From contig NHNY01000010.1 of the NCBI GenBank assembly GCA_002786065.1, positions 248,001 through 312,000 of the forward strand: 64,000 bases of DNA, read 5' to 3'. The translations under genes were made by a program, and so were the position numbers. The notes under the pieces are model-generated. The model saw only the letters and a program-made list of their open reading frames with translations. It made no database searches and had not been told where the DNA came from. How positions within the stretch are numbered: the stretch's first letter is position 1; each line of letters opens with the position of its first letter. The stretch comes from Microcyclospora pomicola (Eukaryota > Ascomycota > Dothideomycetes > Capnodiales). Of the stretch, positions 1-12,800 are shown one piece after another.

Positions 1-2
1 AG

Positions 3-650
3 CTCATTGGCGACCTGCCATTTGCTGATGTCACCCCGCCTGAACAAATCCTATTTGTCTGCAAGCTCAATCCGGTGACTCGTGACGAAGACCTTGAACT
101 CATCTTCTCACGGTTCGGCAAGATTCTATCTTGTGAGGTCATCAGAGACAAGAAGACTGGCGACAGTCTGCAGTACGCTTTCATCGAATTCACGAGCAAA
201 GAGGACTGCGAGCGCGCCTACTTTAAAATGCAAGGCGTACTTATCGACGATCATCGAATACATGTTGATTTCTCACAAAGCGTGTCGAAACTCTCAGCAG
301 ACTGGCGCAACACGACCAATTCAAAGACAGCGCGTTCGCGAGGTGGATTCGGAGGAATCGACAGTCTTCAGAAGCGTAGACAATATCGTGGCGGTGATGG
401 AGACAGGGAACGTGGCGAAGACTACGATTATGTGTTCGAAAAGCAACGTCGCCAAGAACGTACGGGTTCGGCTGAAGCAGAAGCCACCGCAAGGAACCGC
501 AGTCGGAGTCCCCGACCGCGATATAATGAACGGAGTTCACATGGAACCCGCGACAATCGTGATAGGAGGGGTGATCGAAACCATGATCGTCGTAGGCGCG
601 ACAGGAGTCGTGAGCCATACCACAGCAATCGATATGATCGAAGAAGGTGA
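3..650 (+). CDS. cyp6: RRM cyclophilin (Cyp6/PPIL4-like), 3' part
   Basis: The frame is open at the left edge, so the N-terminal cyclophilin (peptidyl-prolyl isomerase) domain lies outside the window; 215 residues remain. They begin with the linker [12 protein letters not shown] that follows the cyclophilin domain in this family. Next comes one RRM with RNP2 [10 protein letters not shown] and RNP1-like YAFIEF. The tail is rich in RD, RS and RR dipeptides and ends NRYDRRR. The order linker, RRM, charged tail is that of PPIL4/Cyp6, a nuclear spliceosome-associated isomerase. No intron is visible in this part. Partial only because of the window edge. Confidence 0.9.
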   Translation, partial: LIGDLPFADVTPPEQILFVCKLNPVTRDEDLELIFSRFGKILSCEVIRDKKTGDSLQYAFIEFTSKEDCERAYFKMQGVLIDDHRIHVDFSQSVSKLSADWRNTTNSKTARSRGGFGGIDSLQKRRQYRGGDGDRERGEDYDYVFEKQRRQERTGSAEAEATARNRSRSPRPRYNERSSHGTRDNRDRRGDRNHDRRRRDRSREPYHSNRYDRRR

Positions 651-1087
651 TGAGCAAGATTGTAAGAATACAGCGCGCGCGCAAGCTCATGACTTTGTAT
701 TCAATTACCGATGGCACTTGAAGCCGGCCATGCAATCACTCCGTATAGGTTCGATTTCTATCGGACCGCTGAGGCGGTAATCAATGTATCCGCCCTGTTT
801 GTACTTGCTCACCTTCACCAGATCACACCTAGCTGTGAATGAGCGCTTTATAAGTGCACCAAACAATGTGAAGCACAAACAGAGCATATTGCGTGCTCTC
901 ACACTCCACGTGAATGGCCACGACATTTCTGTTTCACCACCACGCAATTTGCTTATATTACAATGATCAACCTCTGCCCAACGCATTGCCGCCGGCGATA
1001 CATCGACCTCTCCTCTAGCTGCTTCGAACAGCAAGTACACCACACCAGCAACTAATATATCTCACGGACGGTCCAAGTAAGAGCACG
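651..1087. other. Intergenic, no gene seen
   Basis: Likely 3' region of the cyclophilin gene and upstream region of the small ORF that follows. No convincing coding signal. Confidence 0.5.
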
Positions 1088-1507
1088 ATGTTCGATCACG
1101 ACAAAGTCCTTGTGTATCATTACGACCACAACGGCGATCCCGTCGTCAAGGATGGTCTAGCCATCATCGACCAGTCTGCGCTGGCGGATATCCTTGCCAC
1201 ACGTAATAATATCCATGCCATACACTACACTACTCCGACGCATGCTAACGTCAATATACATGTAGATCCCGAGCTGCAGTCCACCACCAGGAAGATCCAC
1301 CGCGGCAGACCCACGATGGATATCCACCAGAGCGATGTGGGCGGCTCGTTCTTCGACGACGATCTCCCCAACTCGCAAGTCAATGTCGCAAACATCTGCG
1401 TGCCGCTTCGTGTGGTGCTAGGCGCTTGTCGGGAGATGGTCGTTCTGAGTAAAAGGACGGAGTTGGTGAGCGTGTCGGGTGGGTCAGCTGGAGGGAGGGC
1501 TCAATGA
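1088..1507 (+). CDS. Small hypothetical protein, uncertain
   Basis: A 139-codon ORF starting MFDHDKVLVYHYD, unrecognised. It is hydrophilic, rich in His, Asp and Val in the first 100 residues, and ends in a Gly/Ser stretch (SGGSAGGRAQ). There is no signal peptide or transmembrane segment. The first 90 residues look more protein-like than the tail, so an intron may remove or replace the 3' end. It could equally be a chance ORF. Confidence 0.3.
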   Translation: MFDHDKVLVYHYDHNGDPVVKDGLAIIDQSALADILATRNNIHAIHYTTPTHANVNIHVDPELQSTTRKIHRGRPTMDIHQSDVGGSFFDDDLPNSQVNVANICVPLRVVLGACREMVVLSKRTELVSVSGGSAGGRAQ

Positions 1508-2054
1508 CGATGGAACGGTCTTGTGAAAGGGCAGGGTTCGAGTGACGGCCTCGAGGTAGGACCTGCAGTTGAACTTGTGGTGCATGTTGATCTCAGCTCG
1601 ACCCGGATGGGACTGTACTGGGTGATGAACAATAACCTCAAATCTCATGTTCACCTTTGTACAAACATGGTGTAGTACGACTGTGTGTCCGTGGCCGGAG
1701 GTACTGTCTCCTGAAATTAGAGCAATGATTGCGAGCACGATACATGTTGGCGTGCAAGCTTCACGACATGAGGAAACAGGATAATGGAATGACAAATAAA
1801 CTTTTGGAGGTTACATGCTCGGGATTACCTCTTCGGCCTATGCCGTGATGGACCTTTGCCTGCTGACCCTCATAGGATCTGGCACATGGTCACGCATACC
1901 TGTGAGCTTGTTCGCGGTCGTGTGATGGAAGACCTGATCTAGCCCTTCGCCCAGTGGAGTCTCCGAATCGATCTAGAAGTGTGAGACAAGCCCAAGCCTC
2001 AGAGGATCAATTAGACCATTCTCCACTTCGGCGGAAACCTGCCTCAACGCGAGT
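1508..2054. other. Intergenic, no gene seen
   Basis: Lies between the small ORF and the stop of the aminomutase gene on the other strand. Nothing recognisable. Confidence 0.5.
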
Positions 2055-3694
2055 CTACGTGGTCATCTCCACGGGGTATGGATCGTGATACTCGAAGACC
2101 TCATCGGGATGGGAAACTCCGGGTGCCTTCCAGGTGCTGAGACCGGACTCCTCGTCATACGTCTCGAAGCTGTTGGCTAAGCGCTTTCCGCCACCGCCGG
2201 GCAGGTCGACGACGAACGTCGGCATCATGAACCCCGCAATCGTGCCGCGGATGTGCTTCTCCAGGTCTAGGATGGTGCGTAGAGGAGTGCGGAGGTCTTC
2301 GACACCCTTCACCATGTCCGACTGATAGACATAGTACGGCTGGATGTTGAGATCGGCCAGCTTACGGATGAGCGTGGACATGGTCTCCAAACTGTCGTTG
2401 ACTCCTTTGAGCAACACACTTTGGTTGCGGACCGTCACACCACGTGCGAAGAGGTGGCGTGCCGCGATCTCCGTCACCCAAGTTACTTCGTTCGGGTGGT
2501 TGAAGTGAGTGTGCATTGCAACCTGCTTGCCCAGCTTGCGGCCCAGGTCACTGATCTCGATGAAAGCCTGTGCCCAACCGTTCGAGCTGTCAAGAATACG
2601 GCTTGGGCAGACGGCAAGACCTTTCGTTGCAAATCTGAAGCGTTTGATGTTGGGTAGTCCTAACAAGCGCTGTCCGATGTAACGTAGCTGGTCTGGAGTG
2701 AGATAGTACGAATCGCCACCACTGACAACAACATCCTGGATTTCAGGTGTCCTTTCGATGTGCTCTAACATGGCATCCCAGCGCTTACGCGTTGGTAACA
2801 TTGACTTCTTCGTCACTGACTCCGTGTTGCTTCCGACGGCATACGATCGGGTACAGAAACGGCAATAGACAGGGCATACAGACGTGGCTTGAACGTGTCA
2901 GCATGGCGGTGAGGAGTGCGAGGATGAACCATGAGTACTTACCCAGGAAAAGCACTTTCTCCGGATAGCGGTGCACCAGTCCCTTGACCGGAGAGTCTTC
3001 AGACTCGTGAAGCGAATCCAGCTCGAGTGAGGGATGATCAGCGACAAAGGTGGATGCAAGTGGAATGAATTGACGTCGGATTGGGTCGTTGAGGGGGTCA
3101 TCCCAGTTAGCAACGCTGAGAATGTGAGGCGTGAGTCGCACCGACATGGGGGCTATCGCCATTCCTGCTTCGACGTTCTCAAGGAACTGCTCACGAGTCT
3201 TGATCTCCGCAAGACGAGAATCCTTCACCTTTACCGGAGGAAGCTCCGATGGCAAGACGCTGGCGAGAAACTGGAGCAACTTGGATTTCCTGTCGATGAG
3301 GTTGTTGATCTGTCTGAATCAGTCTTCTTTCTCATGTCAGACCTTCCGCTACGAGCCTGGAACCCACCTGCCACTCATAGCTCAAGAATTGATCCTCTGT
3401 GATATGTTCCCAGCCCTTGATCTTACGCCAGTAGGGGACTCGAGCAATGCTATATTGATTGAGAATAGAGCGAGTAGACAGCTCTGACTGCCTGATCTGA
3501 TTGAAGGAGGACGGCGGGTGTTCGAAGGCAAGGTCCGGGGTGGGAGTCGGCATGATCTGCGCTTTGAGACTACCGATGCTAGAGATGAGCCGCGTGTGCA
3601 GCGCAGGGGACTGGCGAATGGCCGTGACAGGCACCAGCCGGGTTCCCAAGATCCTGGAGTGTTGGCGGAAGGACTTTTGGAGGGAATATGCCAT
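2055..3694 (-). CDS. L-lysine 2,3-aminomutase, radical SAM/PLP (KamA family)
   Basis: Interconverts L-lysine and L-beta-lysine using a 4Fe-4S cluster, S-adenosylmethionine and PLP. Three exons (3694-3368, 3309-2943, 2887-2055) with introns of 58 and 55 nt give 508 residues. Visible marks are the radical-SAM triad CPVYCRFC (about residues 236-243), the PLP lysine in PGGGGK (about 463), and two aspartates at the positions that bind the substrate epsilon-amino group in clostridial KAM (YQSD and VVDLPGGGGK). These favour lysine over glutamate as substrate. The first 40 residues are basic and Ser/Arg-rich without acidic residues, like a mitochondrial presequence. The exact acceptor of intron 1 (ending ACAG at 3310) was picked because it alone keeps frame. 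The family is bacterial in origin and patchy in fungi; the fungal role is unknown to me. Confidence 0.9.
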
Positions 3695-6059
3695 GGTTGC
3701 TGCACAGTGTTGTGGAAGTTGTGGGTAGGTGGCAGGAGTTGAAAAAGGTTAGGCGAAGATAAATGATAGTGGTCGACCTTTAAAGAGTTGAAAGTGAAGT
3801 CTGCTTAAAGTGAAACTCAGTCACGTCGTACGATCGAGCGTCCAGAGGGAGTGAATCTGGCTTCTGCGATCCTATAAAGCACACGACCTTGAAGCCTCAA
3901 TGTCATAAGGTCAAACGCCAAGATTGGGCCAGTGAAGTGAGGCATCCATCATACTTAGCAATTGCACGGTCAAGTCACAGTGAACAGGATCGGCAGACTG
4001 TGCCAGAAAGACAGTGTTGGTAGACCTGTACAACGACAATATCTTAGTTTCATCCTGGGACGATCATGTGCAATCAATGCTATCGCCACGCCTGAAGTGT
4101 CAATGGAAGCGGGCTTCCGCATGCCACCACCCATAGACAGGGGCATATTGTTTGTTTAGAGACACGTGCGAATTTACAATGCGCGGGATTTGGCGTACGT
4201 GGAATGCTTCATGGTCTGCGTGCATGATCAGGCAGGATGCGACAGCCCAGGCCACGCAATGCAGGAACCATAGAGTTTCAGGCTTGCGGACCGACTCGAG
4301 TAGATTCAGACCTCTGCCATCGTTGCGGATTCCAAAAGCATGCGCACAGGTAGCCCTAGATCTTGTGCATGAGCGTAACGTCCCACCAACAAGAACCCAC
4401 TGACTGTCAAGAGTCTGGGTGGCACAACACCGCAAGATTTGCGCCAAAACGGGCCCCATAGCAGATGACACACGATACTAACTGGATGCCACATCCAGAT
4501 CATCGCTTGAAGCCTGAGTAATGTGGAGATCATCTCGATCCTGAGGCTGTACGCCGAAGAAGTCAAAACAACAAGAGGTGATCAAAAACCCTCAACGCCA
4601 AGGCGGCAAGGCACGATCTCTGCACAAACGCGTGTGGACAGCGGTGACTATGTTGGCGCTATCAGTAGCGTTCTATGCTACTGGAAACACCAGTGCCATT
4701 ATCCGGTAGCAGAAGCCCCGTCCTTGCGATACTACGTAGCCTTGAGCGCGGCCGGGGGAAAAAGGACGAGTACTCAGTAGGCGCGTCGATCTGTGAGGCC
4801 GCCTGCGTACTGCGTCGGGAAAGGAAAGGAAAGGATTCCGTTTCTGGTCATATGCGAAGACTGCTGCGCACATGTGAGTCGCTCTCGACAGTGCAGTATA
4901 TCTATGAAGCTGCAGATGCAGTCGTGGTTAGAGTTGGCACGGCTCAGTGCCGATTGGCTGGGGAAGCGCCGGAATCTACGATTCTGTCTCGCTTGGTGGA
5001 TGTTGGCCTGTACCCTGTATGATTCCGGGTTCCAACATCACCACCACTTGTCATGCGGATTGCGCAGCTTTTTCTCTGGTCGTATGGATACTGTAATTTT
5101 TACCTGTAGAGAGATCGGACATGATCCACCTACAACACTTGCCCGTTGAAGGGACTCAGCGAACTCTTACTCAGCCTCGTCCTGAGCACAGATCCCCGCC
5201 TGAAAATGAATGAATGGATCAGATCATACCTACAAGACAAGCCATTCAAAATGTGTGTACACGTGTTGGATAGGAAGGTTCATGCGGCTGAGAACATGCA
5301 TTTGCCATATAATGTACTCTCTCCCTTCAGACGTTTCACACACATGCCTGCACCACGCTACATATCTGCGTTGAAGCGCGTCTAGGCTGCATACATGCGC
5401 CCTCATCAAGGCAGGATCGTCGATTCATAGCTCCTCGGCATCTGATCGGATAGGACTTATAATCGTTTGCAATTCGACTCGATAGCTAAAGCGACGTCTG
5501 CCTTGGCGATGACACAAACATGCAGTGTTTGGATGCTTCCTGCAGGACACAATGAAATGTTTGTTCTTCGATGGAGGGATGTTCATCAAGACTCAGCTGT
5601 TGCTCAATGCAGCCACCCGTACATGGCTACGCTGGAAGGATTTCGAACGCCGCAAACGATGTACATCTCCGGATGTTCCAAGTTGCCGCAGCGGTACTTC
5701 AGAAGCCGGCTCGTCCGGCAGATATGCAGCCAATGAGCATTTGCCGCAACACAGCTCCCGACGGATACCAACAGTTCAGGCTGATAAGAGGCGCAGCGTC
5801 CTTATAGCCTAGTGCTCGAGCTGTATGTGCAAAAGTCTTTTTCCTTGAGGCTACTGCGAGCCTGTGATTGTGGACGCTAGAGTTGTCTCGACTAATGCTC
5901 TGCACGTTGCAACACTCGCATGTTGGGGAACGAGCAGGAAAAATGTATTTCCTCCGCCAGGATTCATGTACTCAGCTATGTGATGTCGTCTCACCAGCTC
6001 AATGTATCGTCACACACATCTCTGGTAGGCTAACGGGTCCCTGCACTGGGGCACCGTTC
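3695..6059. other. Long intergenic stretch, no gene seen
   Basis: About 2.4 kb between the aminomutase start and the stop of the Ysc84-like gene. It holds only short overlapping ORFs on both strands (none over 125 codons) with no recognisable motif. A short GGAAA run lies near 4815-4835. Composition is not strongly AT-rich, so it does not look like RIP-mutated repeat. Confidence 0.5.
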
Positions 6060-8000
6060 CTAGTCAAATCCACCAGGGATTCTCGGAGACGCAGTCCTTC
6101 CATTGCGCGTTTGCTCCTCTCTTTCTGATGAGTCTCGTCTTCGTGGTTCGTCGCCTTCCGCATCAACGAGCTCGATGGTTTGCAGTTTCTGATTCGTAGC
6201 GTCAATATCAGGGGTGGTAATGGTTCCTGAGTTGTGTGCATGGCCTTCGTGGTTAGCATCCATCGCGGAGGGACTCGGCTCGTCTGCGACCTCGATCGAG
6301 TTTGAGTTTGACGACTGCCGCATGATATCAGGCCTTGGTGAAGCGTCGACGACAATCGGACCCCGGCGTCCAGGATTCCTGGGTGGAAGGACTGGCGGTG
6401 GACCTCGCTTTGGAACGCTGACGATACGAGCTTTATTGATCACCGTTTGCGCCGCTGAAGTCGTCTTATGTACAGCGTGGACAACCGGCTCTTCGATTTC
6501 GACATCAAAGTCGTCCCCCAGACTATCGTCTACATCATCGTCATCAAGATCATGGTCTTTGGCGTGCTCAAAATCTGGGGTTTGCGGTGGAGTTGTGATT
6601 CCATTCTCATTGCTAACATTGGTGGGCTCACGCGCGATGGGTGCGCTGCTCACCGGCTCCTCATATTCTGGAATAACAGGAGTGCTGCTTGGAGAAGCAT
6701 AGCTCTTCCGGCTCGAACGAGGTGCATCTTGTGGCAGCGTATCGTCCGTTTGTGTAGACATCTCCACTAGCCTGACTTGTGAAGATGACGCTGTGTCTAT
6801 GCTGTTACGCAAACTGCTCGGAGATTTGGGTTCATGACTCCCAAAAGCGCTTGCCCTCCAACTAGCTCGTGTGCCTCCAGAAGCTAGGTTCCGGTCCTCG
6901 CTCCCTTTGCGTGCATAGATGTTATGTATCGGACTGGTAGGCGCCGGCTGGAAGTTGAACTCCTCCCAGCTGGCGCGCTTCTGTGTCCCTGCTTCTTTCA
7001 AACTCAAGCCCTCTTTCTCCAAAGCAAGCACGCCATAAGGATCTGGATCCTCCTTGTCTGGCACACCGAACGTATGCCCATCATCAACCACATAGTCACC
7101 GGGCGGCGGTTCTGATGGAAGCGCTGCTGCATCGACCTCTGTATCGCCTTGAGCAGCTTTGAGCGTCTCCGTCAACATTTTGAGCTCGTAGGGCGGATGT
7201 CTGACCTTGCCGCTTATGATCTCGCGCGCCGACAGCCGTTGGTTGTAGAAGCGTTCGTTCTCATCGCTGCGTTCGATTATCACAGTGCCGTCAATTTGCA
7301 CTCCAGCATAAAACCCTCTGCTCTTCATGTAGGTGTAAATTGGCGCTTGCCGCTTGTGAAGTTCTGTTTCGAGGATCCCTCCAGCGCCAACAGGACCGGC
7401 CACCACACTGATCTCGCTGCCCAATGTGCAGCGGATCTTCGTGAACGCCTGGACTGCCTCGTCGGTGTTGAGTACGAGCACGCAATCATATATGTCAATT
7501 CCAGCGAGGAAGCCCAACCCAGCGGTGTGTAGCAGAATGCCAGACGGTGGTGACCATGTATCATCTGCTTGTCGAGCAATCAGGACTCCGGACCCGCCAG
7601 CACCGCTGACCCACAACCCTGTTCGCATGGTTGTGAAGATCGCCAAACCTCGTGCTCTCCTGATTACCTTCTCCGGGATCTTCTGCACAACTCTTTGCTT
7701 CAGCGTTGGGCCGTCTTGCGGCTGTATCTCCTGCTCAGCGTAGAAGCCATCCTCTACGCACAGCGATCAGTCCATGCACTGCTATATCGACAGCCCGATC
7801 TACTCACTGCAGAAACTTTGCAGAATCCGTGCAGCCTTGTCGCTTTCCTTGTCCATCGTCGTCGGCCAGAATGCCTCGCTACCCAATTTGTTGCTCAATC
7901 TATTCACTGGCGCACCCACCTTGTCCGCTGCTTTCCATAGCTTGTCGAAGCCCGCCTTGGAGCCACCCCGAGCGCGCTCCCAGAAAGTCGGCGCCGACAT
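6060..8000 (-). CDS. Ysc84/SH3YL1-type lipid- and actin-binding protein
   Basis: Two exons (8000-7808 and 7753-6060) separated by a 54-nt intron, 628 residues. The Ysc84 (DUF500) domain covers roughly residues 30-260 and carries family signatures ESDKAARILQSFCKDGFY, GLAIFTTMRTGLW, GAGGSGVLIAR and MKSRGFYAGVQIDGT. Family members bind phosphoinositides and actin at endocytic sites. The remaining 370 residues are disordered: acidic runs (DLDDDDVDDSLGDD), a Pro-rich PPPVLPPRNPGR segment and Ser/Thr-rich stretches. No SH3 domain is visible, unlike yeast Ysc84. The start fits the family N-terminus (MSAPTFWERARGG). Confidence 0.88.
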
Positions 8001-9895
8001 CGTACTATAAATCGCAGGCTGAGGAGATACGAGACGAGGCTGTGGCAGCTTCGAGGAAGCTATGAAGTGGTCACAATGGGCTCGAGCACCGGCATCCCCT
8101 TAAAAGGATGCGATATAAACCAATTTACGAGGAAGAAGACTCGCAGACCAAATGGCCTGGAGTATTGGCAGGTCGGGACCGTCGGCAAGTTAAGAATGCT
8201 TCATGCCAGATGCACTGTCCAGCCGCGCATTCGTGCTGACTGCACCGCCATCCTGGACACACCGCGAAAGGCTGACATCACGGCGTTGCATGTGAGAAAA
8301 GCTCCGTGCGCCACCCGAGAACTACCACGCGTCCACGTGTATTCTGTACGGTACACCATCGCAATATCCGACACAGACGCGTACTCTATCTTTTGATGAG
8401 AGTCTCATTTTCATATCTCTTCAACTATGGTACACGTATTCGGTATCGAGGAAGTTCCAATGCGACGTTCCCGAATTGCGTCGTAATGGCGATGGCTTGT
8501 TTCAGATGAGAGCTGTTGTTGATGCAACATGTCTTACTGCGGCACATCCACAGAGCATACTCTAACATACTGGACAAGAATCTGCGCGACACAGACCGGG
8601 GGCTTGGCATCATATCAAGATCCAGACCAACTGGCTCTGCCACTTCTGATCGCACTGCTGGAAATGGCGCCTAGCCTGAGGTATATCGCACTGCTCATGG
8701 ACGGACCTTGCAATGGAACCCAGCGTGGACGCATGGCCAAGTTGCTGTGAGTAGCCACGGACTATGGCGGCAGGCTAGATCAGGCACGTTGGGTTTCTTA
8801 CTGCTCTGAACGGGGCGTCCAGCTTGAGACTCCTGGGAGACTTCAACCGGGAAAGCTGTAGCAGTGTCATAAGATGCGTGTCATGCCTTGTCACTTTCAG
8901 AAAACGACAATGCTATTGAGTCCATTTGAGCCTGGCCAGAATGACGAGTATGAAACGCTCGTTTCATCTGGTGAAAGACAACTTCCAGACAAAGCATCTG
9001 ACACATGCTTACGCCTACTCGGCAGACCATGAACATTAAACAACGGTCAGTACTTTTCCCTCGAACGTATTAAGCACTTTGTGATGATAGCAGCTGGGGC
9101 CATAAGATCCTCGTCCAGCCGATATCCTGGTTGGCCATGCTTTAATGCCAGCTTTCACAATCTTCTCATACATCTGAAACCCCTCTTACATCCCAGTGGC
9201 TCCTTCCACCTATAGAAATCTTTCGGAGCATGATGCTGATGTCGTCCGCAGGCAGTAGCATAGTCGATCGTGAGGATGACAACTAGATCAGCTATCTGAC
9301 GAATGCAGGAGTGGCAACTCATACTCAGGCCGCACAACAAGGCGCAACGGGACCAATGATCAAGGGGAGAGGCTCAGCACGGCTCAAACCATCCTCCAGG
9401 ACATGTAGGTCCAGCCCACCAACACGTCCGTAAAGTATTGGTGCTCTTCGCTGGAAAGTGGCATTACAATAATCGTACGTAAAGGGAACGAGAAAGAATT
9501 CAGACCCCTCCAACCAGCGGCACGAGATGAGTTGTAGTTTCGACTAGGTTCAGCATTGAAAAGCTTGCCCACGTAGTAAGTGTCATACCCAGCGTCTTGG
9601 AGTCAGATCGGAGATAGTCCTCGTCGAATTTATATTGAAATGAATTTGGGCGATTTACCTACGATCGTCGATCGGAGCATGTGTAGACAACAGACTTCAG
9701 TGCAGTGATCTTGATGCTTGATATTGCAATTTGCATTCTGCAGGCTAGAATTACAGAAGTCCCAGACTTTGATACATAGGTAGGGGTCCCCTCCTTTTTC
9801 CTGTCGACCAGACAAACGTTAACTCCTATGCTATGCACTCCCATCAGTCGAGTAAAAAAGGAACGCCATTGGCACAATCTTCCACCCGCACGCGC
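8001..9895. other. Long intergenic stretch, no gene seen
   Basis: Upstream of the Ysc84-like gene and downstream of RPB2. Only short unrelated ORFs; no RNA gene or repeat recognised. Confidence 0.5.
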
Positions 9896-12800
9896 TTAGT
9901 TCCTGATACTGACTCCGCTCCTGGTCGTGAACATTCTGGTGGCCACGTTCATGGCGGCCAACTCCTGGAATAGCAACTTCGCGGCGTATGGGATGACGAT
10001 CGCTGCGATCTTGGTCTTGTTGTGACATGGTCGACACTCGATCTGCTTCTCTTGGAGACGCGCAATTGGCGTCATCAGACCGCAGATCTCACAAATGTGG
10101 ACTCGGAAAGCATCAGACACATCAAGTAAACGCTCTTTCAGGAAGGCAGAAGCACCGTGCGAGATCATGCAATCGCGCTCCATCTCTCCGAAACGCAGGC
10201 CACCATCACGGGCACGACCTTCAACGGGCTGCCGCGTGAGGATCTGTGTTGGACCACGAGCTCGAGCGTGGATTTTGTCGTCGACCATGTGACGAAGACG
10301 CTGGTAGTAGGTTGGACCGAAGAACACCTGTGCATTGAGCTTCTTTCCGGTGTGACCGTTGTACATCACCTCGAAGCCTCGGTGCTGGTAACCGTATTCG
10401 GCCAAGATCTGCGAGACGTCAGTGACCGTGAGGCCAGTGAACGGGGTTGCATCGCCATCGCTGCCTCCCAGCGAAGCCACCTTGGAAAGAAGGCACTCGA
10501 TCAAGTGAGCAATAGTCATTCGAGACGGGATAGCGTGTGGGTTGATGATAATGTCGGGAGTCATGCCCTCGGCGGAGAAGGGCATATCTTCTTGACGGTA
10601 CGTGATACCAATGGTACCCTTTTGACCGTGACGAGAAGCAAACTTATCTCCAATCTGTGGCACTTTCGTCGTTCTTGTGCGCACCTTTACGAATCGAAGA
10701 CCTTCTGTGTTGGTAGTAACGACAACTTGGTCTACGATACCGTTCTCTGTGCTGCGCAAAGGTGTTGATACATCTCGCTTGACGTGGAGCTTGGTCCTTT
10801 GTCCGAGCTCCTCCTGATCAGGAGCCATCGGCGCTGTCTTGCCGATGATGATGTCCTCACCCGAGACTCGAGATCCAGGGGTGATGATGCCGTCTTCATC
10901 CAGCTTTTCGTATGTGCCACCTTTCATCCTCAACGTGTCGGAACGTACAGGCTTTTCGAATGCTTCCACAACGCTCATGCCGACGCGCTTCTCTTGGTCT
11001 AGGTAAGCGCGGTAGAACAGGGACCGGAAAAGACCACGATCGATGCTGCTTTGGTTCATGATGACGGAATCTTCTTGGTTGTAGCCGCTGTAGCAAGCGA
11101 TTGCGACAATGGCGTTTTGCCCAGCCGGCAAATCTCTGAACTTCAAGTACTTCATTGACATCGTAGTTGCGAGTGGCTTTTGAGGATAGTATAAGACGTT
11201 TGCCATGGTGTCCATACGAACATTGAAATTGGTCAAAGTCACACCCATTGCTTGCTTACCCATGGCAGATTGCTATGAAAGACGGCAGAGTCAGTATTGA
11301 GTCATGTGTAGTGGAGCGAGGGAGATAGCTTACATATGTGTTTCGAGGAGACTGATTATGATCGGGGAATGGGATGATACTGGCACAAATGCCCAGGATC
11401 ATAGCAGGATGAATCTCGCAATGTGTCCACATCCGCACGGCTTTGTTTGGAGGGGCTTTGATACGCCTGTGGGGATCGTCTCGAGCTTCGTTCCATGGAG
11501 CGCCTGCACGAACTGCAGCGTGATCTTCAAGGTCTTCGGGTTCCATGATGATCATGGCCGTCTCTTCCTCTTCCGCATCCAGATACTCGACGACACCCTT
11601 CTTGACTAAACCATGCCAACCGAAGGTTTTCTCCATCATATCTTCCTCGCTAATCCCCTGGTTAGACTTACGCACGTCGATATCGTCCGCTAGTGCATCA
11701 AGATGGGCTCTGTCGAGAACAAGCTGACCACGGCGTGGGCTAGAAGGGTCATTATCAACCACAAAGAGTGGTCGGCAAATGCGGCCAGCATCAGTGAACA
11801 CTTTGATCTCGCGTTCGCGCACATCGCGGATGATCGTAACCTCAAAGCCAATTGTACCCTTGCGTCGCAAGCTCCGAAGCGCTTCTATCAGCTTCTGAGG
11901 CTCCAAGTGTACACCCACCCAGGTTCCGTTCAGGAACACCTTGGTTGCGACCTTTCCTTGGAGAACGACGTCAAATTCCTCGAGCAGATCCATACCGCGA
12001 TGTCGCATATACTCGATCAGTGGTGTTCCGGGCGTACCCACGGACACATAACACATGAGTGCCAAGTTTTTGACCAGACCGCAAGCTTGGCCTTCTGGAG
12101 TTTCAGCAGGACAGACCAGTCCCCAATGTGTGTTGTGTAGTTGTCGTGGTTTTGCGATTTTGCCATCTCTGCCGATTGGGGTGTTGGTTCGCCGCAGATG
12201 GGAGAGGGTCGACGCATAGGTGTATCGGTTGAGGACTTGACTGACACCAGCTTTGGCACTTGCGGCTTTCTTCTGGTCTCCCCAGTTTCCAGTCGCAAGA
12301 CAGTATCGTAGACCTGACGTAAGAATGTTTGACTTGACCGCTAAGTTGAGATTGAACTCCTTGCCAGCATCAACACATCTTTTCAAGTAGCCGCGGATGT
12401 CCTTCACCAGCTGCTGGAATTTCAATCGGAAAACCTGGGCCATCAATGGTCCAGCCAGGTCCAATCGCTTTTTACCAAAGTGATCACGGTCGTCTTCTTC
12501 CGCTCGTCCAAGCGCGACTTGCAGCAGTCTGTTGGTCATGTAACCAAGGAAGAAAGCCTTTCGCGTTTCGCTGCCCTCCTCTTGAGAAATATGAGGAAGA
12601 AACTCCTTCTGCATGATACTGCGAGCGAAGGAGATACGCGAGCTGCGCGTACCTGCTTGTTGTGTCCGACGTCCAATATAGTCCAGAGCGATCTCACGGT
12701 CCTGGTATTCACGTGCCTCCTCCAAGGACGACTTGACCATAGCAAGCAGTTGTGTGTCGTCTTTGTCGCAGATGTGATTCAGGATGTCTTGATCCGACAC

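Noticed and set aside
3695-6059. RIP-mutated transposon relic
   Set aside because: No AT-rich, TpA-heavy sequence, no terminal repeats and no transposase or reverse transcriptase fragments in any frame.
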